Assembly (NCBI GenBank): GCA_013151255.1
Contig: JAADIQ010000051.1
Location: 1 to 63,210, forward strand
DNA: 63,210 nucleotides
Source: Alphaproteobacteria bacterium
GTDB taxonomy: Bacteria > Pseudomonadota > Alphaproteobacteria > Caulobacterales > Parvularculaceae
Reading direction: 5' to 3'
Part shown: positions 43,557-52,663 of the stretch, piece by piece
Numbering within the stretch: the first letter of the stretch is position 1
Layout of the letters: each line of letters opens with the position of its first letter
Program-made: the position numbers and the translations under genes
The notes under the pieces: generated by a model
Databases searched by the model: none
What the model was told of the DNA's origin: nothing
The model's input: only the letters and a program-made list of their open reading frames with translations

Positions 43557-44900
43557 TTACCCATCTAGTGCATCGAGCTTGCGTTTAATTTCCTCATGCC
43601 GTGCTTGATTAAGTGGAAAACGCCATAACAGATATGCGGCGGCCGTGCTTAAGAAAAACGGCAATATCAAATAGGTGAACTTCAACCCAAACAAGATGCT
43701 GGTGGCTGAGTTGTTAGCGCTGGAGGGCTCGTATCCGAGCCAGGCCAGCATTAAAAAAGACAGACCTCCGCCCAGCGCGACGGTTAGCTTTTGCACCAAA
43801 GCGGAAACGGCGAAAATACTGGCGGAATGATTTTCGCCCGTTTCCAGCTGATCGTAGTCGATTATATCGCCGAGCAACGATTTCGAGACAATATTTGTAA
43901 CCGAATAAGCAAAGCCTGAAAAAGATGTCAGCCCCAACAATATCCAGAATGCGCCAGCAGCGCCCGGTGTAAGGAATGCAAGCGGCGGATAGCATACGCC
44001 ATGGATAAGGAGCCCAATGGCCCATGCTTTGTGTTTTTGAACTTTGCGCGTCACCAGAAACCAAAAAGGTATGGCGATGAAATTCGCCAATACATAAAAG
44101 AACAAAATGCTTGCGAATTTTCCTTCGAGCTTGAGATAGGCATTCACATAGACATAGGAAAGAGCCAGCGTTATCCCAAGGCTAAGCCCGCCAAGAAGAA
44201 ACATCACAACGTAATATTGCAAAGGGCGATTGCTGAGCAGCGTTTTCAATATGCCTTTTAGTGTCGGCGCTTGACCGCTGCGCGAAGCGCGGCCTTGCGG
44301 CGCCAAGAAAACAGCGATTGTTGTCGCGCCGATAAACATGATCGCAACCAGCCAGGCGCTATAGCGTAGAACTTCGCGGTCAAAATCGCCGCTGAACCAT
44401 GGCAGCATTGGCATCGCCAGGAAAATCATGCTGCCGATATAGTAGGCGATAGCCCGCAACGTGAATATTCGATTGCGGTCCATATAATCGCGGCTGAGTT
44501 CAGCGCCCCATGCGTCGTAAGGAACGATTGCCATGGTCCAGCCGAGATAAAGCGCAAATGTTGATGCGGCATAACGAAATTCCGGATTACTATCGGATGG
44601 GTTGTAAAGATAAAATACAGCAATAACCGAGACCACCGTTCCGGCAATGAGCCACGGTTTTCTAGGCCCGATTGGCGACTTTGTGCGGTCTGACAAATAG
44701 CCGATGCCAATGTCGGTGACTGCGTCAAACAATCTTGAAATCGTATATACGATGCCGACAAAGGCGGCGGAAAGACCGATCTCGGTTGTGAAAAATCCTG
44801 GAATGACCATAGCGGCGCAATAAAGGATCATCGCCTCGGGCGCGCCGGGCGCCGCATAAGCCACAAACCCTTTAAAGCTGTTTCGGTTTGGTTCGGACAT
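43557..44900 (-). CDS. GPH-family sugar:cation symporter
   Basis: 447 aa, about 12 membrane helices. RLFDAVTDIGIGYLSDRT followed by GPRKPW is the hallmark of glycoside-pentoside-hexuronide symporters such as MelB. It probably imports a sugar or glycoside with a cation. AGGAG precedes the ATG at 44900. It converges on the GDPD-like gene with 31 nt between and diverges from the esterase remnant. The substrate is unknown; the TonB receptor at 45673 may feed it. Confidence 0.87.
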   Translation of the reverse strand: MSEPNRNSFKGFVAYAAPGAPEAMILYCAAMVIPGFFTTEIGLSAAFVGIVYTISRLFDAVTDIGIGYLSDRTKSPIGPRKPWLIAGTVVSVIAVFYLYNPSDSNPEFRYAASTFALYLGWTMAIVPYDAWGAELSRDYMDRNRIFTLRAIAYYIGSMIFLAMPMLPWFSGDFDREVLRYSAWLVAIMFIGATTIAVFLAPQGRASRSGQAPTLKGILKTLLSNRPLQYYVVMFLLGGLSLGITLALSYVYVNAYLKLEGKFASILFFYVLANFIAIPFWFLVTRKVQKHKAWAIGLLIHGVCYPPLAFLTPGAAGAFWILLGLTSFSGFAYSVTNIVSKSLLGDIIDYDQLETGENHSASIFAVSALVQKLTVALGGGLSFLMLAWLGYEPSSANNSATSILFGLKFTYLILPFFLSTAAAYLLWRFPLNQARHEEIKRKLDALDG

Positions 44901-45171
44901 ATGCGCTCCTGTTCTTAGCGCTTGCCAAATCGCTCATGGTTAGGATGAATACGCATACACATTTCTTTGGAGACGGCCATGCAAAGATGTACCGCCTTAA
45001 TTGGGATGAGGAGGGGCGCTTCCTGTTCGCCGATTTTGCCAAGTTAATCGGCGCAGCGCATGCTATGGAGCTACCGTTTATATTTGATTCTTTTGACACA
45101 TTTCCTGTTGGCGGTCCGAAGGTTTTCCCGCCAAAGCGCGTTTCGTCCCAGCGCGACCTTTCAGACGCAAT

Positions 45172-45199
45172 GATGTCCTATTGGGGATGTCCTATTGGG
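45172..45199. repeat. 14-bp tandem duplication
   Basis: GATGTCCTATTGGG occurs twice head to tail (45172-45185, 45186-45199). One copy restores the esterase reading MMSYWAEFAYSG, so the second copy is a slippage event that broke the frame. Confidence 0.95.
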
Positions 45200-45446
45200 C
45201 GGAGTTCGCCTATTCCGGCAATCCTGGCCGAGGCCGGAACAAAGACTTGCCGCAGGGGCGGGCGTGGGACGGCCCCCAAGGGCGAAGCCTGGTGCTGGAT
45301 ATGCCTAGAGGTCAGGGTATTCACTTACGGCCGAAGCCATTTATAAGCGGCTCACAGATGATAAGCGCTTAAAGTCAATGAAAGAGCGGTGCATAATTCT
45401 GCAAGCTGTTCTGGCGCTGTTCCCTGAAACCACAGGCGACGCCAAT

Positions 45447-45483
45447 AATGGCTTGGTGCAGGCCAAAAATGGCTTGGTGCAGG
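45447..45483. repeat. 16-bp direct repeat with 21-bp period
   Basis: AATGGCTTGGTGCAGG occurs at 45447-45462 and 45468-45483. The 21-bp period is seven codons, and in the frame of the esterase remnant it encodes NGLVQ twice at the C-terminus. Confidence 0.9.
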
Positions 45484-45519
45484 AATGTGCATGATCCTGT
45501 TAATTTCGTGTTAGCATAC

Positions 45520-45535
45520 GTGATATAAATATCAC
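45520..45535. promoter_or_regulatory. TetR operator candidate (receptor promoter)
   Basis: GTGATATAAATATCAC has 7-bp arms identical to those of the palindrome before the TetR gene (41869-41884). It lies about 138 bp upstream of the TonB receptor start. The shared arms imply common control by the TetR-type protein. Confidence 0.6.
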
Positions 45536-45672
45536 TTAACTTTTAAAAACATGGGTTTTTGCACCGCCTCACTGTTATAAAATTCATTTCAATGAAACAC
45601 TGGTGTGGGAAATTCCGTTCAGTTGCCACACCGTGTGTGAGAGCAACAAAATCGACGCTGGGAGGGTCAAGA

Positions 45673-48135
45673 ATGAATAATCTGAAGAAAATCGTATGTG
45701 GCACTGCATCCGTAATTGCTGTCGCGGTTGCATCGAGCGCTGCGCTTGCCGCAGATGACGTCATCATCGTTACTGCCACGAAGCGTGCAACAACGCTGCA
45801 GGAAACACCGGTTGCGGTCAGCGTTATTGGCGCTGACGATTTAAGAGATTCGCAGATACGCGATGTTCGCGATCTGCAGCTTCTGGCGCCGTCGCTAACG
45901 GTCGTCCAACAACAATCATCGTCGCAGACGGTCTTTTCTATTCGCGGCATCGGCACGTCGGGCAACAATGCCGGGCTTGAGCCGTCAGTCGGCGTTTTTG
46001 TTGATGGCGTTTACCGTTCACGCCAAGGCGCAGCCATCAACGATTTCCCGACAGTAGAACGTATCGAGGTTTTGCGCGGCCCACAAAGCACGCTTTATGG
46101 CCGCAACACGCCCGCTGGCGTTATCAGCATCATCACCAAAAAGCCGGAATTTGAAATTGGCGCTGATGCAGAAGTGACTTATGGGAATTACAATCAGGTC
46201 ATCATGAAAGGCAGCTTGACCGGGCCGATTAGTGAGAATGTTGCGTTCCGTATATCAGGCAATGTCAATAAACGTGACGGCTTTCTAGACAATGTGACAA
46301 CTGGCGAAGATGTAAACGACCGGGATCGCTGGGCGGTCCGCGGACAGTTGTTGATTGAACCGTCGGATAGGGTCTCTATTCGGCTCATTGGCGATTACAG
46401 CAAAATCGACGAAAACTGCTGTGCAGCGCCGTTCTTCCTCAATAACCCGACCAATGCGTTCGTCCTCGGCACGCTTCTTGGGGGCAATATTTTGCCAGCT
46501 ATGCCGTTTGACCGCCAGGTGGCGTTTAATGGGCCTTTGCTTACCCAACAAGAAACTTATGGCTTTTCTGGTGAGGTGAATATCGATCTGGGCTATGCTG
46601 AGCTTACATCAATTTCTGCCTATCGGGACTTTGACGAAGCAAATGATATCGACTCCGATTTTGTCGATCTGCCGCTTTCACTCGTCAATCAAAATCGTGA
46701 AAACTATAACACCTTCACACAAGAACTGCGTCTGACATCAACTGGCGACAACCGGCTGGACTGGATGGTTGGTGCCTTCTACTTTAACCAGAATCTGACC
46801 CATGACCGGACTTCGACCTTTGGTCCGACCTTGCGCCCATTTGCCGACCTTGCCAGCGGCGGGGCCATTACTTCGCTGGAAACTATTCTGGTCGGGTTTG
46901 GCGCGGCCACCCCCGGCTCTTTCCTCGCTAACGGTGTCGGCTTGGACCAGGAGCTGTTCACGCAGGATGATGAAAGCATCGCCGTTTTCGGTACACTTGA
47001 TTATCATCTCACTGATGACCTCACAGTGACCGGCGGCATTCGCTGGGAATCAGAAACAAAGGACGTTGTCAGCGATGTTCAGGTCACGGGGCCGTTCCTC
47101 GCATTGGATTTGACCAATATTCCGCTACTGGCGTTCTTGCCGCCTGCATTTGGCGGCCCGCTCCCAGTCGGCACCTTCGCCGGGCTTTCGCCGTTTCAGT
47201 TCTTTCCGAACCCTTTCGCGAACTACTCCGCTTCGCGTACGGATGATGAAGTCTCCTATCTTGGGCGGATCGCCTATGACGTAAGTGATAATCTCAACGT
47301 CTATGGCAGCTACTCGACGGGCTTTAAATCCGGTGGGTTTAACTTGTCTGCCGGTTCATCTGTATCTACGGCTGATTTTGCACCGGAAACGACAAGGTCG
47401 TTTGAAATTGGCGCCAAAAGCAGTCTCTTCGATGGAGCGATGACCGTAAATGTCGCATTATTCGATCAGAAGATTACAGACTTCCAGGCGAATATTTTCA
47501 ACGGCACATCTTTTGACCTGACCAATGCGGGTGAAAGAAAAATTCAGGGTTTTGAGTTTGAAACCATGATCAACCCGTTTGAAAACTTTATTCTTACTGG
47601 CGCTGTAACTTACCTCGATGCCGATTTCACTGACTTCGTACGCGGTTCTTGCTTCAGCTCCGGCTTTCTTGATCCGCTCAATCTCCCTGCGTCGCAGGTG
47701 ACTTGTTCGCCAACGATTGAGGATCCAGCCAATCCGGGCATGACGATCGCCAACCCGGCGTTTACGAATACGCGCGACTTTAGCGGCCTGCCAGACTTGG
47801 GCGTCCCCAAAGTCAGTGCAGTGGCAACAGCGACGTGGGTTATACCCATGGGGGAATTGGAAGGGTATGTCCGCGGCGAGTACCAGTATGGAGCCAAGTT
47901 TAATGCTGGCGGCGACCAGAATCCTTTGAAACTTGTGCCGTCTCAAAGCATGCTTAACGCCAGTGTTGGTGTTGGCAATCCGGATCAAGGCTGGCAGCTC
48001 ATTGGCTGGATCAAAAACATCACTGATGAAGAATTTGCCCAAGGCATCTTCGACTCGGTGGCGCAACCGGGCAGCCTTAACGGCTATCCGAATGATCCGC
48101 GCACCTATGGCGCGACGGTACGGCTCAGCTTCTAG
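45673..48135 (+). CDS. TonB-dependent receptor
   Basis: 820 aa outer-membrane receptor. The signal peptide ends in AALA (about residue 26), the TonB-box region is DDVIIVTATKR, and the plug contains FSIRGIGTSG, VGVFVDGVYRSR and IEVLRGPQSTLYGRNTPAG. The barrel ends in VRLSF. The start at 45673 has GGAGGG; the frame extends upstream to 45559 without a better start. This is the common sphingomonad/Caulobacter receptor type, not clearly siderophore or sugar. It is controlled, by inference, from the operator at 45520. Two terminators follow. Confidence 0.9.
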   Translation: MNNLKKIVCGTASVIAVAVASSAALAADDVIIVTATKRATTLQETPVAVSVIGADDLRDSQIRDVRDLQLLAPSLTVVQQQSSSQTVFSIRGIGTSGNNAGLEPSVGVFVDGVYRSRQGAAINDFPTVERIEVLRGPQSTLYGRNTPAGVISIITKKPEFEIGADAEVTYGNYNQVIMKGSLTGPISENVAFRISGNVNKRDGFLDNVTTGEDVNDRDRWAVRGQLLIEPSDRVSIRLIGDYSKIDENCCAAPFFLNNPTNAFVLGTLLGGNILPAMPFDRQVAFNGPLLTQQETYGFSGEVNIDLGYAELTSISAYRDFDEANDIDSDFVDLPLSLVNQNRENYNTFTQELRLTSTGDNRLDWMVGAFYFNQNLTHDRTSTFGPTLRPFADLASGGAITSLETILVGFGAATPGSFLANGVGLDQELFTQDDESIAVFGTLDYHLTDDLTVTGGIRWESETKDVVSDVQVTGPFLALDLTNIPLLAFLPPAFGGPLPVGTFAGLSPFQFFPNPFANYSASRTDDEVSYLGRIAYDVSDNLNVYGSYSTGFKSGGFNLSAGSSVSTADFAPETTRSFEIGAKSSLFDGAMTVNVALFDQKITDFQANIFNGTSFDLTNAGERKIQGFEFETMINPFENFILTGAVTYLDADFTDFVRGSCFSSGFLDPLNLPASQVTCSPTIEDPANPGMTIANPAFTNTRDFSGLPDLGVPKVSAVATATWVIPMGELEGYVRGEYQYGAKFNAGGDQNPLKLVPSQSMLNASVGVGNPDQGWQLIGWIKNITDEEFAQGIFDSVAQPGSLNGYPNDPRTYGATVRLSF

Positions 48136-48144
48136 GAGTTGCTC

Positions 48145-48187
48145 TACCCCTGCAGAATTATCTGTAGGGGTAAGGCACCTGTTTTTT
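48145..48187 (+). terminator. Terminator after the TonB receptor
   Basis: A 12-bp stem (TACCCCTGCAGA with TCTGTAGGGGTA, loop ATTA, 48145-48172) is followed after nine bases by a run of six T (48182-48187). The T-run is a little distant from the stem. Confidence 0.65.
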
Positions 48188-48204
48188 CTTTCTGACTATT
48201 TTGA

Positions 48205-48230
48205 GGCCGCGCCAACTGGCGCGGCCTTTT
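48205..48230 (+). terminator. Rho-independent terminator
   Basis: GGCCGCGCC-AACT-GGCGCGGCC forms a perfect 9-bp GC stem followed directly by TTTT. It backs up the weaker hairpin at 48145 and isolates the receptor transcript from the permease operon. Confidence 0.85.
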
Positions 48231-48368
48231 CAATTGTTGCAGGTATCGCCACGCCGGTACTCAGTCTTTGCTGAGAGCTTGTTTGCCCTACACCTGTAAT
48301 AACCGTGTGACGCCATCAGCAATCACCGTTAGGGTTGCGAGAAATGGCAACCAGCACAAGGTGAATAG

Positions 48369-49868
48369 ATGTCGGAAGATACAAGCGGCGGCGTTGTCTA
48401 TGCGCGCCCTGACGAGGGGTATTTCGAAAAACGCGGCCTGAAGCGCTATGCTGGCGTATGGTCGCTTTGGGCGCTGGGTGTTGGCGCGGTTATTTCGGGG
48501 CATTTTTCGGGCTGGAATCTCGGCCTAGGCGTTGGCGGCTGGGGCGGCATGTTCATCGCCACCATCATCATCATGACGATGTATTTGGGGCTGACATTTT
48601 CGATCGCAGAAATGAGCCCGGCCTTACCGCATACGGGCGGCGCTTATTCTTTCGCCAGAACCGCGATGGGCCCCTGGGGCGGGTTTGTGACCGGGTTGGC
48701 GGAGAATGTCGAATTCATTCTGACGCCCGCGGTGATTGTGTTTTTTATCTCGTCTTATCTTTCCGGAATCTTTGAAACGCCGGACAGTATTTTGCCTGTC
48801 TATTGGTTCTTGGGCTATGCGGTGTTTGTGACGCTGAACATCGTCGGCGTTGAGTTATCCTTTCGTGTAACCTTGCTGGTCACATTAGCGGCGTTGACCT
48901 GTCTGATCGTGTTTTGGTTTTCAGCTCTGCCGAATATCGATTTTAACGCATGGGCGCTTGATATTGGCGCGGACGGTGAAAAGCTTGAGGGCGGCGGCGG
49001 GCCGTTCCTGCCGTTTGGATTTTCTGGCGCGCTCGCGGCGTTGCCGTTTGCGGTCTGGTTGTTTCTGGCGATAGAACAATTGCCGCTGGCGGCGGAAGAA
49101 TCGATTGACCCCAAACGTGATATGCCGCGCGGGATTATCGCAGGCATGGTGACGCTCATCATTTCTGCGTTCGCAATTTTATTCCTGAACGCCAGCGTCA
49201 TTGGCGTTGGTTCTTATGCGCTCGGTCAATCGGGCGAGCCGTTGCTGGATGGTTTCCGCGCCATCTATGGCGGCAGCACCGCCAAGCTGCTCGCCCTAGT
49301 GGCGGTCATCGGCCTGGTTGCGTCCTTCCACACGATTATTTTCGCCAAAGGCCGGCAGATTTATTCTCTTTCGCGCGCCGGATATTTTCCGCAATTTTTG
49401 TCGCTAACTCATGGCAAGCGCAAAACGCCTTATGTGGCGATGATTTTTGGCTCGGCCGTCGGCCTCACCGTGATGATGACGGTGTGGCTTCTGGCTGGGG
49501 CGGCGCGGGGCGAAAGCATCATCGGCGGAACATTGTTAAACATGGCGGTTTTCGGCGCGATGTTTTCTTACGTATTGCAGGCGGCCTCCTTCCTGCTGCT
49601 GCGCAAAAACATGCCTTCAATTGAACGACCATTTCGCAGCCCGCTCGGGCCGCTCGGCGCATGGGCGACAATAGTGATTGCTCTGCTTACATTGTATTAC
49701 CAGCTCAGCGATCCTACCTACCGCGCCGGCGTCTTGGCCGTTGCGGGGTGGTTCGCGGTCGGCATCGTCTATTTTGCCGCCTATGGCAGACGCCACCTTG
49801 TCTTGTCGCCGGAAGAACAATTTGCAATGGACCAGCACGCAATATCAAAACAATCTAACCACGGATAA
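48369..49868 (+). CDS. APC-family amine permease, ethanolamine type
   Basis: 499 aa, about 12 membrane helices. The N-terminal YFEKRGLKRYAGVWSLWALGVGAVISG and SGWNLGLGVGGWGGM (seen in parts) are characteristic of the ethanolamine permease (Eat) branch of the amino acid-polyamine-organocation superfamily. FAKGRQIYSLSRAGYFP is a typical APC loop. It is the first gene of a rightward unit with a glutamine-synthetase-like ligase (5 nt after the stop), aldehyde dehydrogenase and iron alcohol dehydrogenase. This context supports ethanolamine or a similar amino alcohol as substrate. Confidence 0.85.
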   Translation: MSEDTSGGVVYARPDEGYFEKRGLKRYAGVWSLWALGVGAVISGHFSGWNLGLGVGGWGGMFIATIIIMTMYLGLTFSIAEMSPALPHTGGAYSFARTAMGPWGGFVTGLAENVEFILTPAVIVFFISSYLSGIFETPDSILPVYWFLGYAVFVTLNIVGVELSFRVTLLVTLAALTCLIVFWFSALPNIDFNAWALDIGADGEKLEGGGGPFLPFGFSGALAALPFAVWLFLAIEQLPLAAEESIDPKRDMPRGIIAGMVTLIISAFAILFLNASVIGVGSYALGQSGEPLLDGFRAIYGGSTAKLLALVAVIGLVASFHTIIFAKGRQIYSLSRAGYFPQFLSLTHGKRKTPYVAMIFGSAVGLTVMMTVWLLAGAARGESIIGGTLLNMAVFGAMFSYVLQAASFLLLRKNMPSIERPFRSPLGPLGAWATIVIALLTLYYQLSDPTYRAGVLAVAGWFAVGIVYFAAYGRRHLVLSPEEQFAMDQHAISKQSNHG

Positions 49869-49873
49869 ATCTG

Positions 49874-51241
49874 ATGAAGGGTCTGCTTTCTCTGGACGAA
49901 TTACGGGATGAAGTTCGCAAAGATCGCATCGATACGGTTCTTGTTTGCTTTCCGGATATGCAAGGCCGGCTTATGGGCAAGCGGTTTCATGCGGAATTCT
50001 TTATCGATGGCGGCTACGAGGAAACCCATGCATGCGATTATCTTCTCGCCAATGATATGGAAATGGAGCTTGTGCCCGGCTATGAGGCGACGGGTTGGGA
50101 TAAGGGCTATGGCGATTTTATTTTAAAGCCCGACCTTTCCACGTTGCGCATTACGCCCTGGCTTGAGGGAACGGCGCTGGTTCTGTGCGATATTCTGGAC
50201 CACACAGGCAAGCCGGCGCCGATCAGCCCGCGCGCGATGCTTAAAAGTCAGCTTGCGCGGCTCGATGCCATGGGCATGACGGCGATGACCGCTTCGGAGC
50301 TTGAGTTTTATTTGTTTCATGAAACTTATGGCTCCGCTACGGAGAAACATTTTCAAGATTTAAAACCCAGCGGCGCCTTCATCGAAGACTATCATATCCT
50401 ACAGACATCTAAAGAAGAGCCCCTCTTGCGCGCGATGCGCAATGGCATGCAGGGCGCCGGCATTCCGGTTGAAAATTCCAAAGGCGAGTGGGGGCCTGGC
50501 CAACAAGAGCTGAATGTCCGCTATGCGGATGCGCTGACTATGGCCGACCGCCATGTCATCATGAAGAACGGCATGAAAGAAATTGCCCACAGTCATGAGC
50601 GGGCCATCACCTTCATGTCAAAATGGAAGCATGAGCTCGCCGGTAATAGCTGTCACATTCACATGTCGCTATGGGACAAGGCCGGCAAGAAGCCGTTGTT
50701 TTTTGACGAAACCGCCGAATACGGAATGTCGAAATTGATGCGGCAATTTATGGCGGGGCTGTTGGCCCATGGTGAGGCGATCACATATTTTCTGGCGCCG
50801 TTCATCAACTCCTATAAACGGTTTCAGGCCGGCACGTTTGCACCAACACGGCTGGTGTGGTCACGCGACAATCGTACGGCTGGCTTTCGTTTATGCGGCG
50901 AAGCGTCAAAAGCGATACGCTGTGAATGCCGGGTCGGCGGTGGCGATCTCAATCCTTATCTGGCAAAAGCCGCGCTCCTCGCCGCCGGCATTGACGGCAT
51001 TAAAAAGAAAATGACATTGGCGCCGGGCTTTGTCGGCGACGCTTATGGCGATGACAACCTGCGCGCGGTGCCCGCAACGTTGCGCGCCGCGACCGAGATG
51101 CTTGACCGGTCGGAAATGTTACGCGCTGCGTTTGGGGACGCGGTGATTAATCACTATGTGCATGCAGCGCGGTGGGAGCAGTCAGAATATGATCGCTGCG
51201 TCACGGATTGGGAATTGAAGCGCGGATTTGAACGCTCATAA
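49874..51241 (+). CDS. Glutamine-synthetase-family gamma-glutamyl-amine ligase
   Basis: 455 aa with the GS catalytic domain: ASELEFYLF, GPGQQELNVRYADAL, GNSCHIHMSLWD, NSYKRFQAGTFAPTRLVWSRDNR (in parts) and RCECRVGGGDLNPYLA carry the metal and nucleotide residues. It is shorter than GlnA and lacks the adenylylation-site context, like PuuA and GlnA4-type enzymes that attach glutamate to amines. Together with the Eat-type permease upstream and the alcohol dehydrogenase downstream, gamma-glutamylethanolamide is the most likely product. True glutamine synthesis is unlikely, though not excluded. Confidence 0.85.
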   Translation: MKGLLSLDELRDEVRKDRIDTVLVCFPDMQGRLMGKRFHAEFFIDGGYEETHACDYLLANDMEMELVPGYEATGWDKGYGDFILKPDLSTLRITPWLEGTALVLCDILDHTGKPAPISPRAMLKSQLARLDAMGMTAMTASELEFYLFHETYGSATEKHFQDLKPSGAFIEDYHILQTSKEEPLLRAMRNGMQGAGIPVENSKGEWGPGQQELNVRYADALTMADRHVIMKNGMKEIAHSHERAITFMSKWKHELAGNSCHIHMSLWDKAGKKPLFFDETAEYGMSKLMRQFMAGLLAHGEAITYFLAPFINSYKRFQAGTFAPTRLVWSRDNRTAGFRLCGEASKAIRCECRVGGGDLNPYLAKAALLAAGIDGIKKKMTLAPGFVGDAYGDDNLRAVPATLRAATEMLDRSEMLRAAFGDAVINHYVHAARWEQSEYDRCVTDWELKRGFERS

Positions 51242-51253
51242 CGGACACCCGGT

Positions 51254-51757
51254 ATGACAGAGATGACACGATGCATATCGCCGGTTGACGGCTCGGTATA
51301 TCTTGAACGCCCGGTTGCGACCGGTAAAGAAATTGAGATGGCGCTCGCCGCTGCGCATCTTGCGCAAGTCGATTGGTCTGCTCTTTCTATCGCCGAGCGC
51401 ACACCATATTGCACAGCTATTGTCGATAATGTGCTGGCCATGGAAGCGGATATCACGCCCGAGCTCGCATGGCAGATGGGACGCCCTGTTCGGTTTGGCG
51501 CCGGAGAATTGCACGGCTTTGAGGAGCGCGCGCGCCACATGATCGCGATTGCCGAGGCGGCGCTGGCGCCGATTGAACCAGCGCCCATGGACGGCGCCCG
51601 CCGTTTCATGGAACGCGTTCCCATGGGCGTGGTTTTTATTATCGCGCCGTGGAATTACCCCTATCTCACAGCGGTAAATTCGCTGATCCCGGCATTGATG
51701 GCCGGCAATACCGTCATCTTAAAACACGCCGCGCAAACCCTTGGCGTGCGTGGGTGA
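51254..51757 (+). CDS. Aldehyde dehydrogenase, 5' part (frameshifted)
   Basis: This frame encodes the N-terminal 162 residues or so of an NAD(P)-dependent aldehyde dehydrogenase: FIIAPWNYPYLTAVNSLIPALMAGNTVILKHAAQT (seen as IAPWNYPYLT and GNTVILKHAAQT) holds the conserved Asn and cofactor lysine. After CAAACC near 51739 it runs out of frame to a TGA at 51755. The rest of the enzyme continues in another frame. One extra base, or two missing bases, in the short C-run at 51738-51740 would explain the break. It starts 12 nt after the ligase gene. Confidence 0.85.
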   Translation: MTEMTRCISPVDGSVYLERPVATGKEIEMALAAAHLAQVDWSALSIAERTPYCTAIVDNVLAMEADITPELAWQMGRPVRFGAGELHGFEERARHMIAIAEAALAPIEPAPMDGARRFMERVPMGVVFIIAPWNYPYLTAVNSLIPALMAGNTVILKHAAQTLGVRG

Positions 51758-52649
51758 GCGGTTGCAGACGGCTTGTGACAAGGCGGGCTTGCCGGCAGGC
51801 GTGTTTAAAAATCTTTGCCTCACTCATGACCAATCCGCAGCCATGATCGCCAGCAACAAAATCGACCAGGTGAATTTTACCGGTTCGGTTTCAGGCGGCA
51901 GGGCGATTTCTATGGCGGCGGCGAAAACATTTATGGGGGTTGGGCTGGAGCTCGGCGGCAAGGACCCCGCTTATGTGCGAGAGGATGCAGACCTTGATCA
52001 TGCCATCGAAAACCTTGCCGACGGCGCCTATTTTAATTCAGGCCAAAGCTGTTGCGGGATTGAGCGCATCTATGTGAGTGACAAAGTATTCCAGGATTTC
52101 GTTGATGGTTTTGCAGAGCGCACGCGGGCTTATATTTTGGGTAATCCGCTGGACGAAGCCACAACGCTGGGGCCGATGGTGAAGCCGGCAGCGGCAGATT
52201 TTGTGCGTGGACAAATCAATTCAGCGGTGAATTCCGGCGCCCGCGCGTTGATCAATGCGAAGGATTTCAAACTGGATGCGCCGGGCTCGGCCTATATGGC
52301 GCCGCAGGCGCTTGTCGATGTCGATCATTCCATGACGGTGATGGTGGAAGAATCGTTCGGGCCTGTGGTCGGCATTATGAACGTGCGCGGTGATAGCGAG
52401 GCTGTTCGGTTGATGAACGACAGCGCCTATGGGTTGAGCGCTTCGATCTGGACGGCGGATCTCGAACGCGCGCAAAAGCTTGGCAGCCAGATTGAAACCG
52501 GAACCGTGTTCATGAACCGCTGCGACTATCTCGACCCGGCGCTGGCTTGGACCGGCGTTAAAAATACCGGGCGCGGCGCGACGCTGTCATCAATCGGCTA
52601 CAGCACATTGACGCGGCTGAAATCATTTCATCTGAAACACCAAATCTAA
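51741..52649 (+). CDS. Aldehyde dehydrogenase, 3' part (frameshifted)
   Basis: About 300 residues of the same enzyme, from VGERLQTACDKAGLPAGVF on. The catalytic glutamate (LELGGKDP) and nucleophilic cysteine (NSGQSCCGIERIYV) are intact, and ESFGPVVGIM follows. The apparent TTG start at 51741 is only the first open codon after the frameshift. The joined protein would be about 465 residues, a normal size. Its role would be to oxidise gamma-glutamyl-aminoacetaldehyde or a similar aldehyde from the alcohol dehydrogenase encoded next. Confidence 0.85.
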   Translation: MACVGERLQTACDKAGLPAGVFKNLCLTHDQSAAMIASNKIDQVNFTGSVSGGRAISMAAAKTFMGVGLELGGKDPAYVREDADLDHAIENLADGAYFNSGQSCCGIERIYVSDKVFQDFVDGFAERTRAYILGNPLDEATTLGPMVKPAAADFVRGQINSAVNSGARALINAKDFKLDAPGSAYMAPQALVDVDHSMTVMVEESFGPVVGIMNVRGDSEAVRLMNDSAYGLSASIWTADLERAQKLGSQIETGTVFMNRCDYLDPALAWTGVKNTGRGATLSSIGYSTLTRLKSFHLKHQI

Positions 52650-52663
52650 AGGGCGCATGACCC

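Larger units (their letters stand above)
44941..45494 (+). pseudogene. Carboxylesterase type B remnant (C-terminal part)
   Basis: Three frames in succession give the C-terminal third of a para-nitrobenzyl-esterase-like enzyme: MYRLNWDEEG, GAAHAMELPFIFDSFD and LSDAMMSYW in the first; SYWAEFAYSGNPGRG in the second; AIYKRLTDDKRL and KERCIILQAVLALFPE in the third, ending at 45494. The first shift is caused by a 14-bp tandem duplication (45172-45199), the second lies near 45320. The active-site serine and N-terminal two thirds are missing. It is clearly dead. Confidence 0.8.
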
